Under the pieces are notes generated by a model, which was not told the DNA's origin, did not search any database, and worked only from the letters and a program-made list of their open reading frames with translations. Below, one piece after another: positions 47,706 through 56,666 of a DNA stretch of 64,000 bases. Both the position numbers and the translations under genes were made by a program. The first letter of the stretch is position 1, and every line of letters begins with the position of its first letter. The stretch comes from Bog-756 sp963703145 (GTDB taxonomy: Bacteria > Actinomycetota > Acidimicrobiia > Acidimicrobiales > RAAP-2): contig OY969793.1 in assembly GCA_963703145.1 (NCBI GenBank), positions 2,294,001-2,358,000 of the forward strand, read 5' to 3'.

Positions 47706-49194
47706 CGTGGAGACCCCTTCCGGTCAGTGCCAGCACCGTCTCGCCGAATGCCTCGGACAGGGAGGGGTGCGGCTGGATGAACTGGGCCACCTCGTCGGCC
47801 GTGGCCTCCCAGTTGACCGCCAGGTAGCCCGCCCCCAACTGCTCGGTCACCCAGGGGCCGACCATATGGACACCCAGGATCTTTCCCGTCGTCCCGTCCG
47901 GTCGTCGCTCAGCAACCACTTTGACCAGGCCGTCGGTGTCCCCGATGATGCGGGCCCGGCTGTTCCCTCCGAAGGGGTCCTTCTTCACGACGACGTCATA
48001 CCCGGCCTCTTTGGCGCCGGCTTCGGTGAGGCCGGCAAAGGCCACCTCGGGATGGCAGTAGATGGCCCACGGCACCCGGGAGTAGTCGACCGGCACCACC
48101 GCCTCTCCGAGGATCCCCTTGATCACCACGATGCCCTCGGCGAAGCCCACATGGGCGAGTTGTGGCGTGTCGGCCACGACATCCCCGACGGCCCACACGC
48201 CCTCCGCCGCGGTACGCATCGTGGCATCGGCCACCACGAAGCCGCGCTGGTCGACGACCACCCCAGTTCCGGGGGCCACGAGACCTTCGGTACGCGGGCG
48301 ACGACCCACCGAGACCACCACGGCATCGACGGCAAGCTTCTCCCCGTCGCCGAACAGCAGCACCGTCCCCTTGCCCGAGGGGTCGGGGGTGTGGCCCTGG
48401 AGCTGGACACCCACCTTCACGTCGATCCCCCGCTTGCGGAAGGAGCGGGCGACGGCACGTACCACGTCGTCATCGCAGCTGTTGAGGATCGAGGGCAGGG
48501 CCTCGAAGACCGTGACCGACGATCCCAGGTCGCTCAGCATCGAGGCGAACTCACAGCCGATGGCCCCGCCGCCGATCACGGCCACGGTGTCGGGAAGCTC
48601 CTCCAAGGCCAGCACCTCGTCCGACGTCATGACCACTTCGCCGTCGATGTCAAACCCCGGGATGGTCCGCGGCACGGACCCGGCGGCCAGCACCACATCG
48701 GTACCCCTGATCTCGCTGGTGGACCCGTCGTTGCCGGCGATGCTGACCCGGTGGTCGGGAAGGAGGGTTCCGCTGCCGCTGAACACGGTGACGCCCCGTC
48801 CCTTGAGCAGCCCGGCCAGTCCCTTGAACAGCACGTCGACCACATCCTGCTTGCGGGCCTGACTGACGCTGAAATCGATCGTCGGTGGGGTGGACTCGGG
48901 TGCTTCCATGGCCACGCCGAACCGACGGGCGCCGCTCACCGTGCGGAACACCGCTGCAGTCTCGAGAAACTCCTTGGCCGGCACGCACCCGCGGTGCAGG
49001 CAGGTCCCTCCGACCTTGTCCAGCTCGACGATGGCCACCGACAGGCCGGCGGCCGCGCCGTAGAGGGCGGTGGCATACCCGCCCGGCCCGCCGCCGATGA
49101 TCACCACGTCGAATTCAGTGGTCCCCCCTGGACCGCTGTTGGCTCCCCCCGATGCCGTTGCCTGCGTTGACACCTCGGGTACCGTTCGAACCAC
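47698..49194 (-). CDS. lpdA: Dihydrolipoyl dehydrogenase (E3)
   Basis: FAD enzyme that reoxidises dihydrolipoamide with NAD. Shows DVVIIGGGPGGYATALYGAA (FAD), the redox pair in KVGGTCLHRGCVPAKEFL, VIGGGAIGCEFASMLSDLG (NAD), GVWAVGDVVADTPQLAHVG (second FAD motif) and the dimer-interface active site FIQPHPSLSEAFGE with the catalytic His and Glu. It is the first gene of the E3-E2-LipBA-M24-SDR operon. Start uncertain: GTG 49194 overlaps a GGAGG; a GTG about eight codons later is also possible, and the first 25 residues are low complexity. Confidence 0.94.
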   Translation of the reverse strand: MVRTVPEVSTQATASGGANSGPGGTTEFDVVIIGGGPGGYATALYGAAAGLSVAIVELDKVGGTCLHRGCVPAKEFLETAAVFRTVSGARRFGVAMEAPESTPPTIDFSVSQARKQDVVDVLFKGLAGLLKGRGVTVFSGSGTLLPDHRVSIAGNDGSTSEIRGTDVVLAAGSVPRTIPGFDIDGEVVMTSDEVLALEELPDTVAVIGGGAIGCEFASMLSDLGSSVTVFEALPSILNSCDDDVVRAVARSFRKRGIDVKVGVQLQGHTPDPSGKGTVLLFGDGEKLAVDAVVVSVGRRPRTEGLVAPGTGVVVDQRGFVVADATMRTAAEGVWAVGDVVADTPQLAHVGFAEGIVVIKGILGEAVVPVDYSRVPWAIYCHPEVAFAGLTEAGAKEAGYDVVVKKDPFGGNSRARIIGDTDGLVKVVAERRPDGTTGKILGVHMVGPWVTEQLGAGYLAVNWEATADEVAQFIQPHPSLSEAFGETVLALTGRGLHVG

Positions 49195-49322
49195 CTCCGT
49201 GGGGCGCGCTTTCGTCCTGTGGACCTGCCCATCCTACCGGTCCGCCCATGGTGCCCACGCCCGGTACACCCGCCCCACCGGCCCGCCGGGTTGGACCCGA
49301 GCCGCAGGCCGGGTCGCCGACC

Positions 49323-50120
49323 TCAGATCGGCTTGCGCCCCCAGGCCGAGATCATCGGCGAGGTGGCAAAATCCATGGCTCCCGAGTCCACGGCGGCCAG
49401 ATGCCGGTCGATCTCGTCGTCGGTGGCCAGACCGGCCCCGACCATCTGGGTCCGCGTCTGTTCGACGGTGGCGCGCTCGAGCAGCGTGCACTCGGGCCCG
49501 CCGACCGGAAAGCGACCTTGGGCGCCGACATCGACCAGACCCACCTGGCGCAGAGCCCGCGGCAGCGTGCGGCCGAATCGTAGATCGGCACCCCGGTCGG
49601 CCAAGAGCTGGCGGAACGCGGCCCGGAGTCGGTTGGCCAGCACTTCTTCGGGTCCGTACTCGTCGATGCAGGTCAGCGGCTGCAGGGCCGGGTCGGCATC
49701 CTCGATCACCATCCAGCCACCGGGTCGGAGCACCCCGGCCATCACCTCTAGGGCCTCGGCCCGGTTCGGCACGTGCACCAGGACGAGTCGGGCATGGATG
49801 AGGTCGAACGGTCCTGCGGGGGGAGGCTCGGTCCCCACGTCGTGGCGCCGGATGTCCACACCGGGCAACGCCGAAGGGTGCATCCACGACAGGTCGATGT
49901 CGGTGGCCAGCACCGAGCCGTCGCCACCGACCCGGCCGGCCATCCAGGACGCCACCCCGGTCCCGCCGGCCCCGACCTCCCAGCAGTGCCAACCCGGGGC
50001 GATGCCGACACGCTCGAGGTGGTCGAAGGTGGGCGGGTCGAACAGGGAGGACAGCGCGGCCAGTCGCCGACCGGCCTCTACCTGGCGGTTGTCGAGCAGG
50101 TAGCCGTCCTCGCTGGGCAC
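49323..50120 (-). CDS. SAM-dependent methyltransferase
   Basis: A class I methyltransferase of 265 residues. Shows CWEVGAGGTGVASWMAGRVG (SAM glycine loop), VLATDIDLSWM (acidic residue for ribose), FDLIHARLVLVHVPNRAEAL and LRPGGWMVIEDADP, the usual strand order. The C-terminal 100 residues form a variable substrate region. It could methylate a small molecule or lipid, or belong to the adjacent ABC exporter system (24 bp before its permease stop). GTG 50120 has TACCAT 6 nt upstream, a leaderless arrangement. Confidence 0.85.
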   Translation of the reverse strand: MPSEDGYLLDNRQVEAGRRLAALSSLFDPPTFDHLERVGIAPGWHCWEVGAGGTGVASWMAGRVGGDGSVLATDIDLSWMHPSALPGVDIRRHDVGTEPPPAGPFDLIHARLVLVHVPNRAEALEVMAGVLRPGGWMVIEDADPALQPLTCIDEYGPEEVLANRLRAAFRQLLADRGADLRFGRTLPRALRQVGLVDVGAQGRFPVGGPECTLLERATVEQTRTQMVGAGLATDDEIDRHLAAVDSGAMDFATSPMISAWGRKPI

Positions 50121-50126
50121 TGGGTC

Positions 50127-50132
50127 ATGGTA
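50127..50132 (-). promoter_or_regulatory. -10 box, leaderless methyltransferase promoter
   Basis: TACCAT on the minus strand, 6 nt before the GTG at 50120. Confidence 0.38.
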
Positions 50133-50144
50133 GGCCCGGTGGCC

Positions 50145-51020
50145 TCAGGACAGCACCCGACGCCGGAAGTTGCGCAGACCAAGGCCCAAGAACAGGGCCA
50201 GGAACCCGGTCAGGACCGGGTAGACGACGTACAGGTGCATGTGGGGCGCGTTGGTGAAGGCGGCACGCATTCCTTCGTTGACGTAGATCAAGGGGTTGAC
50301 CAGCACCACCGTCTGCAGCCAGTGCCAACCTCCGACTTCGACGGGGGCCAGCCGGGTCCACTGGTAGTAGGTGCCACCGAGGAAGGTCACGGGCAGGATG
50401 ATGAAGCCGAACATCAGTCCGATGTTGCGGGGCTCGAAGCTCGTGCCGAGGAGCAGTCCCAACGATGCCATGGCCACACAGGCCAGCGGCACGATGGTGA
50501 CGATGATCCACCAGTGGAGTGTGAGATGGGCCTCCACCCCTTTGGCGTGGACCACCGACGCAATGGGCAGGACGATGATCGCCGAGATCAACCCCTGGAC
50601 CGCCCCGGACAGGACCTTGGCCATGGCCACCAACCAGATGGGGCAGGGTGCTTGCACCCGATCCTCGATCTCGCGGGTGAACCCGAACTCCTGGGACATG
50701 GTCAGAGCCACCGACTGCACGCCCTGGAACAAGATGGAGATGCCCACCACGCCCGGCACCAGCACGGTGGCGAACGCCGACTGCGCCGCAGGGTTGCTCG
50801 CGCCCCCGATGCCCTGACCGATCTTCGGGAACACGTAGAGGAACACAAAGCACAGCAGGAACGGTTGGACCAGGGTGCGAACCACGAACTCGAAGAGGTG
50901 CTTGCGCAGCACGACCAGGTCGCGGAGGATCAGCGCCCACAGGGCGATGCGCCCAGCCGCCATCGGGGAGCGGACCGGGGCGGTGTGCACTGCTTCGGAA
51001 GACGGGACCACGGTGGTCAT
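50145..51020 (-). CDS. ABC-2 type transporter permease
   Basis: Membrane subunit of an exporter, 291 residues with six hydrophobic segments: FLLCFVFLYVFPKIG, FATVLVPGVVGISILFQG, LISAIIVLPIASVV, IIVTIVPLACVAMASLGLLL, IGLMFGFIILPVTFLGGTYY and VVYPVLTGFLALFLGLGL. Between helices two and three lies SVALTMSQEFGFTREIEDRV, the coupling region of DrrB-type permeases. The start overlaps the ATPase gene by 4 bp. Such pairs export drugs, lipids or glycans; the cargo is unknown here. Confidence 0.9.
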   Translation of the reverse strand: MTTVVPSSEAVHTAPVRSPMAAGRIALWALILRDLVVLRKHLFEFVVRTLVQPFLLCFVFLYVFPKIGQGIGGASNPAAQSAFATVLVPGVVGISILFQGVQSVALTMSQEFGFTREIEDRVQAPCPIWLVAMAKVLSGAVQGLISAIIVLPIASVVHAKGVEAHLTLHWWIIVTIVPLACVAMASLGLLLGTSFEPRNIGLMFGFIILPVTFLGGTYYQWTRLAPVEVGGWHWLQTVVLVNPLIYVNEGMRAAFTNAPHMHLYVVYPVLTGFLALFLGLGLRNFRRRVLS

Positions 51021-52012
51021 CCTTCGCGGAGCTCCTTGCCGGTCAGGTTGATGAAGACCGTCTCCAGGGTGGGCTCGGTGACCGAGAGGTCGAGCACGGG
51101 GAAGCCGGCTCGCTCGGCGACCGACACCACCGTCGGCAGGAGGCGGTCCTTGCCCTTCACGTGGAGCTCCACCCCTCCGTCGATGGGGCGGGTCCTGGTC
51201 ACGCCAGGCACGTCCTCGGCCAGGACCCGTCCCAGCTCGGCCTGGTCACCCTGGGCCGTCACCGTCACGATGGTGTCGGCATCGACCTCCTGTTTGAGGG
51301 CGGCCGGCGTGCCGAGGGCCAGGATCTTGCCGCGGTCCATGATGGCCACCCGACCACAGAGCTGGTCGGCCTCTTCCATGTAGTGGGTGGTGAGGAGGAT
51401 GGTCTGACCATCGGCGTTCAGCTGGCGCAGGGTGTCCCACAGGGCCAGGCGGCTCTGGGGGTCGAGGCCGGCGGTGGGCTCGTCGAGGAACAGCACGGCC
51501 GGGCGGTGGAAGATGGCCCGGGCCACCATCAGCCGCTGGGCCATCCCCCCCGACAGGGCGTAGACCGAGGCATCGGCCCACTTGTCCAGCTGGAATAGGT
51601 CGAGCAACTCGCCGGTCGTGCGGTGCGACTCGCGGGCCGGGATACCGAACAGTCGGCCGTGGAAGTAGAGATTCTCGGCCACCGTCAGTTGGCGGTCCAG
51701 GGTGTTCTGCTGGCTGACGATGCCGATGATCTGCTTGGCCAGTGCCGGATGGGCCACCACGTCGATGCCACCGACGAAGGCCTGGCCCGACGTGGGGATG
51801 ACCCGGGTGGTCAGCATGCCGGCGGTCGTGGTCTTGCCGGCTCCGTTCGGCCCGAGCAGTCCGAAGATCTCCCCCGGCTGGACCTCGAGGTCGAGCCCGT
51901 CGACGGCCCGGACCTCCGAGCCGGAGTAGACCTTCGCCAACTGGACGGTCCTGATGACCGGGCTGCCCGAGCGGGGCAGGTCGGGTCGTTCGGTCGGGAT
52001 GGTCGAGGTCAT
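51017..52012 (-). CDS. ABC exporter ATP-binding protein (DrrA-like)
   Basis: Energises the adjacent permease. 331 residues: Walker A LLGPNGAGKTTTAGML, Q loop VSQQNTLDR, signature ALSGGMAQRLMVARAI, Walker B VLFLDEPTAGLD, and the switch His in ILLTTHYMEEADQL. The C-terminal 90 residues form the extra domain seen in daunorubicin-type ATPases, ending in VTEPTLETVFINLTGKEL. ATG 52012 has GGAG upstream and a TAGGGT box 12 nt before. The permease follows with a 4 bp overlap. Confidence 0.94.
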   Translation of the reverse strand: MTSTIPTERPDLPRSGSPVIRTVQLAKVYSGSEVRAVDGLDLEVQPGEIFGLLGPNGAGKTTTAGMLTTRVIPTSGQAFVGGIDVVAHPALAKQIIGIVSQQNTLDRQLTVAENLYFHGRLFGIPARESHRTTGELLDLFQLDKWADASVYALSGGMAQRLMVARAIFHRPAVLFLDEPTAGLDPQSRLALWDTLRQLNADGQTILLTTHYMEEADQLCGRVAIMDRGKILALGTPAALKQEVDADTIVTVTAQGDQAELGRVLAEDVPGVTRTRPIDGGVELHVKGKDRLLPTVVSVAERAGFPVLDLSVTEPTLETVFINLTGKELREG

Positions 52013-52031
52013 CGTCTCCGGCTCACCCTAC

Positions 52032-52057
52032 CCCGCCGGGCCGGAAGGCCCGGCGGG
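52032..52057 (-). terminator. Strong hairpin, possible terminator after the SDR gene
   Basis: Perfect 11 bp inverted repeat with a 4 nt loop, about 22 bp downstream of the SDR stop and just before the ABC operon start. No T-tract follows, as is usual for intrinsic-like stops in high-GC actinobacteria. Confidence 0.5.
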
Positions 52058-52079
52058 TCCCAACCCCCCCTGCCGGCTC

Positions 52080-52847
52080 CTATTTGGGGGGCATCCGGAT
52101 CCCGCCGTCCAGGCGGATCACCTCGGCGTTCAGATAGCTGTTGGCAGCGATGTGGGCCACCAGTTCACCGAACTCGGCCGGGTTGCCCAGTCGCTTGGGG
52201 AAGTTGACTGACTCGGCCAGAGCGTCGCGTGCCTCGTCGGGCAACATGGCCAAGAGCGGGGTGTCGAACAGACCAGGGGCGATGGCCAGCACCCGGATCC
52301 CCACCACGGCCAGGTCTCGAGCCGCAGGCAGCGTCATCCCGACGATGGCCCCCTTGGATGCGGAGTAGGCCAACTGGCCGATCTGGCCGTCGAAGGCGGC
52401 CACCGACGCGGTATTGACGATGACGCCCCGCTCACCGTTGGCCTGGGGCTCGACGGTCGACATGATCGAGGCGGCCTTGGTCATCACGTTGAACGTGCCG
52501 ATGACGTTCAGGTTCTGGATGAACTGGAACGGGGCCAGATCATGGGGGGAACCGTCGCGGTTGATCACCCGGCCCACCCACCCGGTGCCGGCACAGTTGA
52601 CGGCGATGCGGAGCTTTCCGCCCTCGGCGGCCTGGTCCACGGCGGCCTGGGCGTCGGCCGGGTCGGTCACGTCCCCGCCAGCGAAGTTGGCGTTGTCGCC
52701 GATGGAGGCGACCACCTCTTTGCCCCGCTCCTCGTTCCGGTCGAAGACGGTCACCCGGACGCCGAGGCCGGCCAGCTTCCTGGCGGTGGCCTCGCCCAGG
52801 CCTGATGCGCCGCCGGTGATGATTGCTGAACTTCCGTTGATCTCCAT
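52080..52847 (-). CDS. SDR-family oxidoreductase, 3-hydroxyacyl-CoA dehydrogenase type II-like
   Basis: A 255-residue classical SDR resembling type II hydroxyacyl-CoA dehydrogenase (HSD17B10), which oxidises 3-hydroxyacyl-CoA in fatty acid breakdown. Shows AIITGGASGLGEATARKLAG, VNCAGTGWVGRVI, IVNTASVAAFDGQIGQLAYS with SASKGAIVGM (Tyr-x3-Lys), then IAPGLFDTPLLAMLPDEAR and VIRLDGGIRMPP. The TAACCT box 6 nt upstream suggests a leaderless message. It stands apart from other beta-oxidation genes except the acyl-CoA dehydrogenase at 62 kb. Confidence 0.88.
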   Translation of the reverse strand: MEINGSSAIITGGASGLGEATARKLAGLGVRVTVFDRNEERGKEVVASIGDNANFAGGDVTDPADAQAAVDQAAEGGKLRIAVNCAGTGWVGRVINRDGSPHDLAPFQFIQNLNVIGTFNVMTKAASIMSTVEPQANGERGVIVNTASVAAFDGQIGQLAYSASKGAIVGMTLPAARDLAVVGIRVLAIAPGLFDTPLLAMLPDEARDALAESVNFPKRLGNPAEFGELVAHIAANSYLNAEVIRLDGGIRMPPK

Positions 52848-52853
52848 GCCGTC

Positions 52854-52859
52854 AGGTTA
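52854..52859 (-). promoter_or_regulatory. -10 box, leaderless SDR promoter
   Basis: TAACCT on the minus strand, 6 nt before the ATG at 52847. Confidence 0.42.
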
Positions 52860-52904
52860 GGTGGCACGAGCCGGGACCGGAAATGGGACGGTCGACAGCC
52901 CGCT

Positions 52905-53363
52905 CTAGGACACCTGCTCGTCCGCCGCCTGGGTGGCCAACAGGTCGACCAGATCGTTCATCCGGTGCCCGGAATGGCCTTTCACCCACTCGAAGGTGAC
53001 CGGGCGCCCCGAGTCGAGGGCCAGCGGCAGGAGCGCCTTCCACAGGTCCTGGTTGGCAACGGGCTTGCCCTGGGTGTTGCGCCAACCCCGGCGCTGCCAA
53101 CCCACCCACCAGTTCTGCTTGAAGCAGTTGACCACGTAGGTGGAGTCGCTGACCACGTGGACTGGGCCCGGCAGTGCCTCGAGCGCCCGCACCACCGCCG
53201 TGACCTCCATGCGCTGGTTGGTGGTGTGGGACTCCCCACCCCGGTCCGTCGGCCCGTCATCCACCGCCCACGCCCAACCGCCCGGCCCCGGGTTCCCCCG
53301 GCACGACCCATCGGTGTAGACGACCGTGACGCCTCGGTCATCCGGGGATGGCGCTGTGTTCAT
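52905..53363 (-). CDS. rnhA: Ribonuclease HI
   Basis: Cleaves the RNA strand of RNA-DNA hybrids, for example R-loops and primers. The 152 residues show the four acidic metal ligands: Asp in VVYTDGSCRGNPGPGG, Glu in NQRMEVTAVVRAL, Asp in HVVSDSTYVVN and Asp in GHRMNDLVDLLAT. The handle region (WWVGWQRRGWRNTQGK) is present, as in E. coli-type enzymes. The start at 53363 precedes the first strand; longer in-frame starts run into the divergent aceE gene. Confidence 0.95.
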   Translation of the reverse strand: MNTAPSPDDRGVTVVYTDGSCRGNPGPGGWAWAVDDGPTDRGGESHTTNQRMEVTAVVRALEALPGPVHVVSDSTYVVNCFKQNWWVGWQRRGWRNTQGKPVANQDLWKALLPLALDSGRPVTFEWVKGHSGHRMNDLVDLLATQAADEQVS

Positions 53364-53462
53364 GGGCACAGCATGCCCGCTCCGAGAGCTCCCCGGTTGC
53401 ACACTCGGCCGCGCTGGCCCGGTTGAATTCCCCCCTGACCGCCCGAGTGGGATCATGGGCAC

Positions 53463-56201
53463 ATGCTCTTCGACGGTGTGAGCCACCAGCTCCCGGACCG
53501 CGACCCCCTGGAGACGTCCGAGTGGATGGATGCCTTCGACGACGTCGTCGACACCTACGGGCGGACCCGGGCCCGCTACCTCCTTATGCGCATCCTGGAG
53601 CGGGCCGGGCAGAAACAGGTGGATTTCCCCGCCACAGTCTCCAGTCCCTACGTCAACACCATCCCCACCGACGAGGAGCCCGACTTCCCCGGCGACGAGT
53701 ACCTCGAACGCCGGATCCGGGCCTTCATCCGCTGGAACGCCGCCGTGATGGTGGTCCGGGCCAACGACCGCTCCGAGTCCATCGGGGGCCACCTCTCGAC
53801 CTACGCCAGCTCGGCCGCGCTCTACGAGGTGGGCTTCAACCACTTCTTCCGGGGCAAGGACGGAGGCCGACCGGGCGACCAGGTCTACATCCAGGGCCAC
53901 GCGTCCCCCGGCATCTACGCCCGGGCCTTCGTCGAGGGCCGGCTGAGCGAGGAGGACCTCGACAACTTCCGGTTCGAGGTGGGCAACGGCGGCCTCTCGT
54001 CCTATCCGCACCCGCGCCTCATGCCCGAGTTCTGGGAGTACCCGACGGTGTCGATGGGCCTCGGTCCGCTCAACGCCATCGCCCAGGCCCACGTGAGCCG
54101 GTATCTGCACGCGCGTGGACTGATCGACGCCTCGGAGAGCCGCGTGTGGTGCTTCGTGGGCGACGGCGAGTTCGACGAGCCCGAGACCCTCGGATCCTTG
54201 GGCATGGCCGGCCGCGAGCATCTCGACAACCTGGTGTTCGTGGTCAACTGCAACCTGCAGCGGCTAGACGGGCCGGTCCGGGGAAACGGCAAGGTCATCC
54301 AGGAGTTCGAGGCCCTGTTCCGGGGTGCCGGCTGGAACGTGATCAAGGTCATCTGGGGGCGCACCTGGGATGACCTCCTGGCCAAGGACGTCGACGGCGT
54401 GCTCCTCAACAAGATGAACTCGACCGTTGACGGCGAGTTCCAGAAGTACGCCACCGAGTCGGGTGCCTACATCCGGGAGCACTTCTTCGGTCCTGACCCC
54501 CGGCTGGGCGAGCTGGTGGCCCACCTGACCGACGAGGAGCTCCAGTCGCTACCCCGGGGTGGGCACGACTATCGCAAGCTCTACGCCGCGTACCAGGCCG
54601 CCACCGAGCACGTCGGTGCCCCCACCGCCATCCTGGCCAAGACCATCAAGGGGTGGACGCTCGGTCCGGAGATCGAGGCTCGCAACGCCACCCACCAGAT
54701 CAAGAAGATGACCAAGGCTCAGCTGCTGACACTGCGCAACCGGCTGTTCCTCCACGACGAGATCCCCGAAGAGGACCTCGACGCCGACCTCCCTCCCTAC
54801 TACCGGCCCGCACCCGATTCGAAGGCCGCCGTCTACCTGGCCGAACGGCGTCACGCCCTGGGTGGTCCGCTACCGAAGCGGGTGGTCCGGTCGGCCCCCC
54901 TGGCTCCACCGGCCGACTCCCCCTTCGACGAACTGGCAGCCGGCTCGGGCAAGCAGGAGGTCTCGACCACGATGGCCTTCGCCCGACTCCTGCGCGGGCT
55001 GGTCCGAGATCCATCCATCGGCCACCGGATCGTCCCCATCGTGTCGGACGAGGCCCGCACCTTCGGCCTGGAGTCCCTCATCAGCGAGGTGCAGATCTAC
55101 GCCCCCGGGGGCCAGCACTACACGCCGGTCGATGCCGGCCTCGCCCTCCACTACGCCGAGAACGAGTCCGGCCAGGTGCTCCAAGAGGGCATCAGCGAGG
55201 CCGGCGCCACAGCCGCATTCACGGCCGCGGCGACCTCGTACGCCACCTGGGGTGAGCAGACCATCCCCTTCTACCTGTACTACTCGATGTTCGGCTATCA
55301 GCGGGTGGGCGATCTGCTGTGGGCGCTCGGCGACAGCCGAGGCCGCGGCTTCCTCTTGGGGTGCACGGCCGGTCGGACCACCCTCAACGGCGAGGGGCTC
55401 CAGCACCAGGACGGACACTCGCTCTTGTTGGCCTCCACGATCCCGAGCGTCGCCGCCTACGACCCGGCCTTCTCCTACGAGGTGGGAACCATCGTCCAGG
55501 ACGGGATCCGCCGGATGTCGGGGCCCGAGGCCGAAGACCGGATCTGGTATCTGACCCTGTACAACGAGAACTACCCGATGCCGGTACTCCCCACCGACCC
55601 CGACGACCGCGAGCGGGTACGCCTGGGGGCGGTCCGGGGCCTGTACCGGTTCGACCTGCCGTCGAACCTCGACGATGCCAGTCCTGACCGCGGCGACTCC
55701 GAACTGGCCCGGGCCACCATCGTGTTCTCGGGCTCCGCCTGGCGAGCGGCCGTGGCCGCCCGCCGGCTGCTCGTGATGGACTGGGGGGTGGACGCCGACC
55801 TGTGGTCGGCCACGTCGTACAAGTCGTTGCGGGAGGATGCCATCTCCGTCGAGCGGTGGAACCGGCTTCATCCGGGCTCGGCGGAGCGGGTCCCCTTCGT
55901 GACCAAGGAGCTCCTGGCGTCTGACGGGCCGATCGTGGCGGTCACCGACTTCATCCGATCGGTTCCCGACCAGGTGGCCCGTTGGATGCCGCGCCGGTTC
56001 ACGTCGCTCGGCACCGACGGGTTCGGGCGTTCGGACACCCGGGCGGTCCTGCGGCGGTTCTTCGAGGTCGATGCCGCCCACATCGTCGTGGCGGTCCTCC
56101 AGGGCCTGGCCGCCGAGGGCACCATCCCCGTGAAGGCCGCAGAGGACGCCGTCCAGCAATACCGGATCGACCCGGACAGCGCCGACCCCTGGTCCTACTG
56201 A
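53463..56201 (+). CDS. aceE: Pyruvate dehydrogenase E1 component, homodimeric type
   Basis: Decarboxylates pyruvate with thiamine diphosphate and acetylates the E2 lipoyl group. 912 residues, the expected size. The N-terminal region has RANDRSESIGGHLSTYASSA and GHASPGIYARAFVEG. The cofactor motif is VGDGEFDEPETLGSLGMAG, then VFVVNCNLQRLDGPVRGNGK, and later FFGPDPRLGELVAHLTDEEL. The second half has SDEARTFGLESLI and WYLTLYNENYPMPVLP. It fits with the E2/E3 operon at 46-49 kb although it is 4 kb away and divergent. The stop overlaps the DoxX gene end by 7 bp. Confidence 0.97.
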   Translation: MLFDGVSHQLPDRDPLETSEWMDAFDDVVDTYGRTRARYLLMRILERAGQKQVDFPATVSSPYVNTIPTDEEPDFPGDEYLERRIRAFIRWNAAVMVVRANDRSESIGGHLSTYASSAALYEVGFNHFFRGKDGGRPGDQVYIQGHASPGIYARAFVEGRLSEEDLDNFRFEVGNGGLSSYPHPRLMPEFWEYPTVSMGLGPLNAIAQAHVSRYLHARGLIDASESRVWCFVGDGEFDEPETLGSLGMAGREHLDNLVFVVNCNLQRLDGPVRGNGKVIQEFEALFRGAGWNVIKVIWGRTWDDLLAKDVDGVLLNKMNSTVDGEFQKYATESGAYIREHFFGPDPRLGELVAHLTDEELQSLPRGGHDYRKLYAAYQAATEHVGAPTAILAKTIKGWTLGPEIEARNATHQIKKMTKAQLLTLRNRLFLHDEIPEEDLDADLPPYYRPAPDSKAAVYLAERRHALGGPLPKRVVRSAPLAPPADSPFDELAAGSGKQEVSTTMAFARLLRGLVRDPSIGHRIVPIVSDEARTFGLESLISEVQIYAPGGQHYTPVDAGLALHYAENESGQVLQEGISEAGATAAFTAAATSYATWGEQTIPFYLYYSMFGYQRVGDLLWALGDSRGRGFLLGCTAGRTTLNGEGLQHQDGHSLLLASTIPSVAAYDPAFSYEVGTIVQDGIRRMSGPEAEDRIWYLTLYNENYPMPVLPTDPDDRERVRLGAVRGLYRFDLPSNLDDASPDRGDSELARATIVFSGSAWRAAVAARRLLVMDWGVDADLWSATSYKSLREDAISVERWNRLHPGSAERVPFVTKELLASDGPIVAVTDFIRSVPDQVARWMPRRFTSLGTDGFGRSDTRAVLRRFFEVDAAHIVVAVLQGLAAEGTIPVKAAEDAVQQYRIDPDSADPWSY

Positions 56202-56587
56202 GCCCCATCCGTACCGGGGCGGGACTGGCGGGCCATCCACACCATGAGGGCCTGGAGCGGTAGCCGCGCCCAGGCCACCCCGGCGCTGTCCATGGCGCCG
56301 GCGTTCCGACCGGTGCCGGCGTCCAACGCCATCTGGACGTTGGCGGGGAACACGGCCACCAGCACGGCGGTGCTCAGGGGTGACGCCCACCGGGTCCGGA
56401 GCACCAATCCGGCGGCGCAGACCAGCTCGGCCGCCCCACTGGCGTAGATCAGCCCCCGACGGTGACGCTCGGGTACGAGCCTCGGCATGATGGCGTCAAA
56501 GGACCGGGGGCGCACGAAGTGGATGGTCCCGCTGACGGCGAAGACGCCGGCCAGGGTCAGCGGGGCGGTGTGGCGCAGACGTCGCAT
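56195..56587 (-). CDS. DoxX-like small membrane protein
   Basis: A 130-residue protein with four hydrophobic segments: APLTLAGVFAVSGTIHFV, YASGAAELVCAAGLVLRT, PLSTAVLVAVFPANVQMAL and ARLPLQALMVWMA. The IHFVRPRSFDAIMPRLVP turn after the first helix and GAAELVCAAGL match the DoxX/DoxD-like membrane family, whose role in respiration or redox stress is not settled. TACAGT 6 nt before ATG 56587 indicates a leaderless message. Confidence 0.85.
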   Translation of the reverse strand: MRRLRHTAPLTLAGVFAVSGTIHFVRPRSFDAIMPRLVPERHRRGLIYASGAAELVCAAGLVLRTRWASPLSTAVLVAVFPANVQMALDAGTGRNAGAMDSAGVAWARLPLQALMVWMARQSRPGTDGAQ

Positions 56588-56593
56588 GGCAGC

Positions 56594-56599
56594 ACTGTA
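56594..56599 (-). promoter_or_regulatory. -10 box, leaderless DoxX promoter
   Basis: TACAGT on the minus strand, 6 nt before the ATG at 56587. Confidence 0.42.
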
Positions 56600-56666
56600 G
56601 GGGTCGAAGGGAGGCCGGCGGCAATCCCCGGTTGCACGCCGTGGGCAGAGTGGGCAGGCTGACGCG

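Noticed and set aside
54870..56390. A 506-codon open frame opposite aceE
   Set aside because: Shadow of aceE; no motifs, no start signal.
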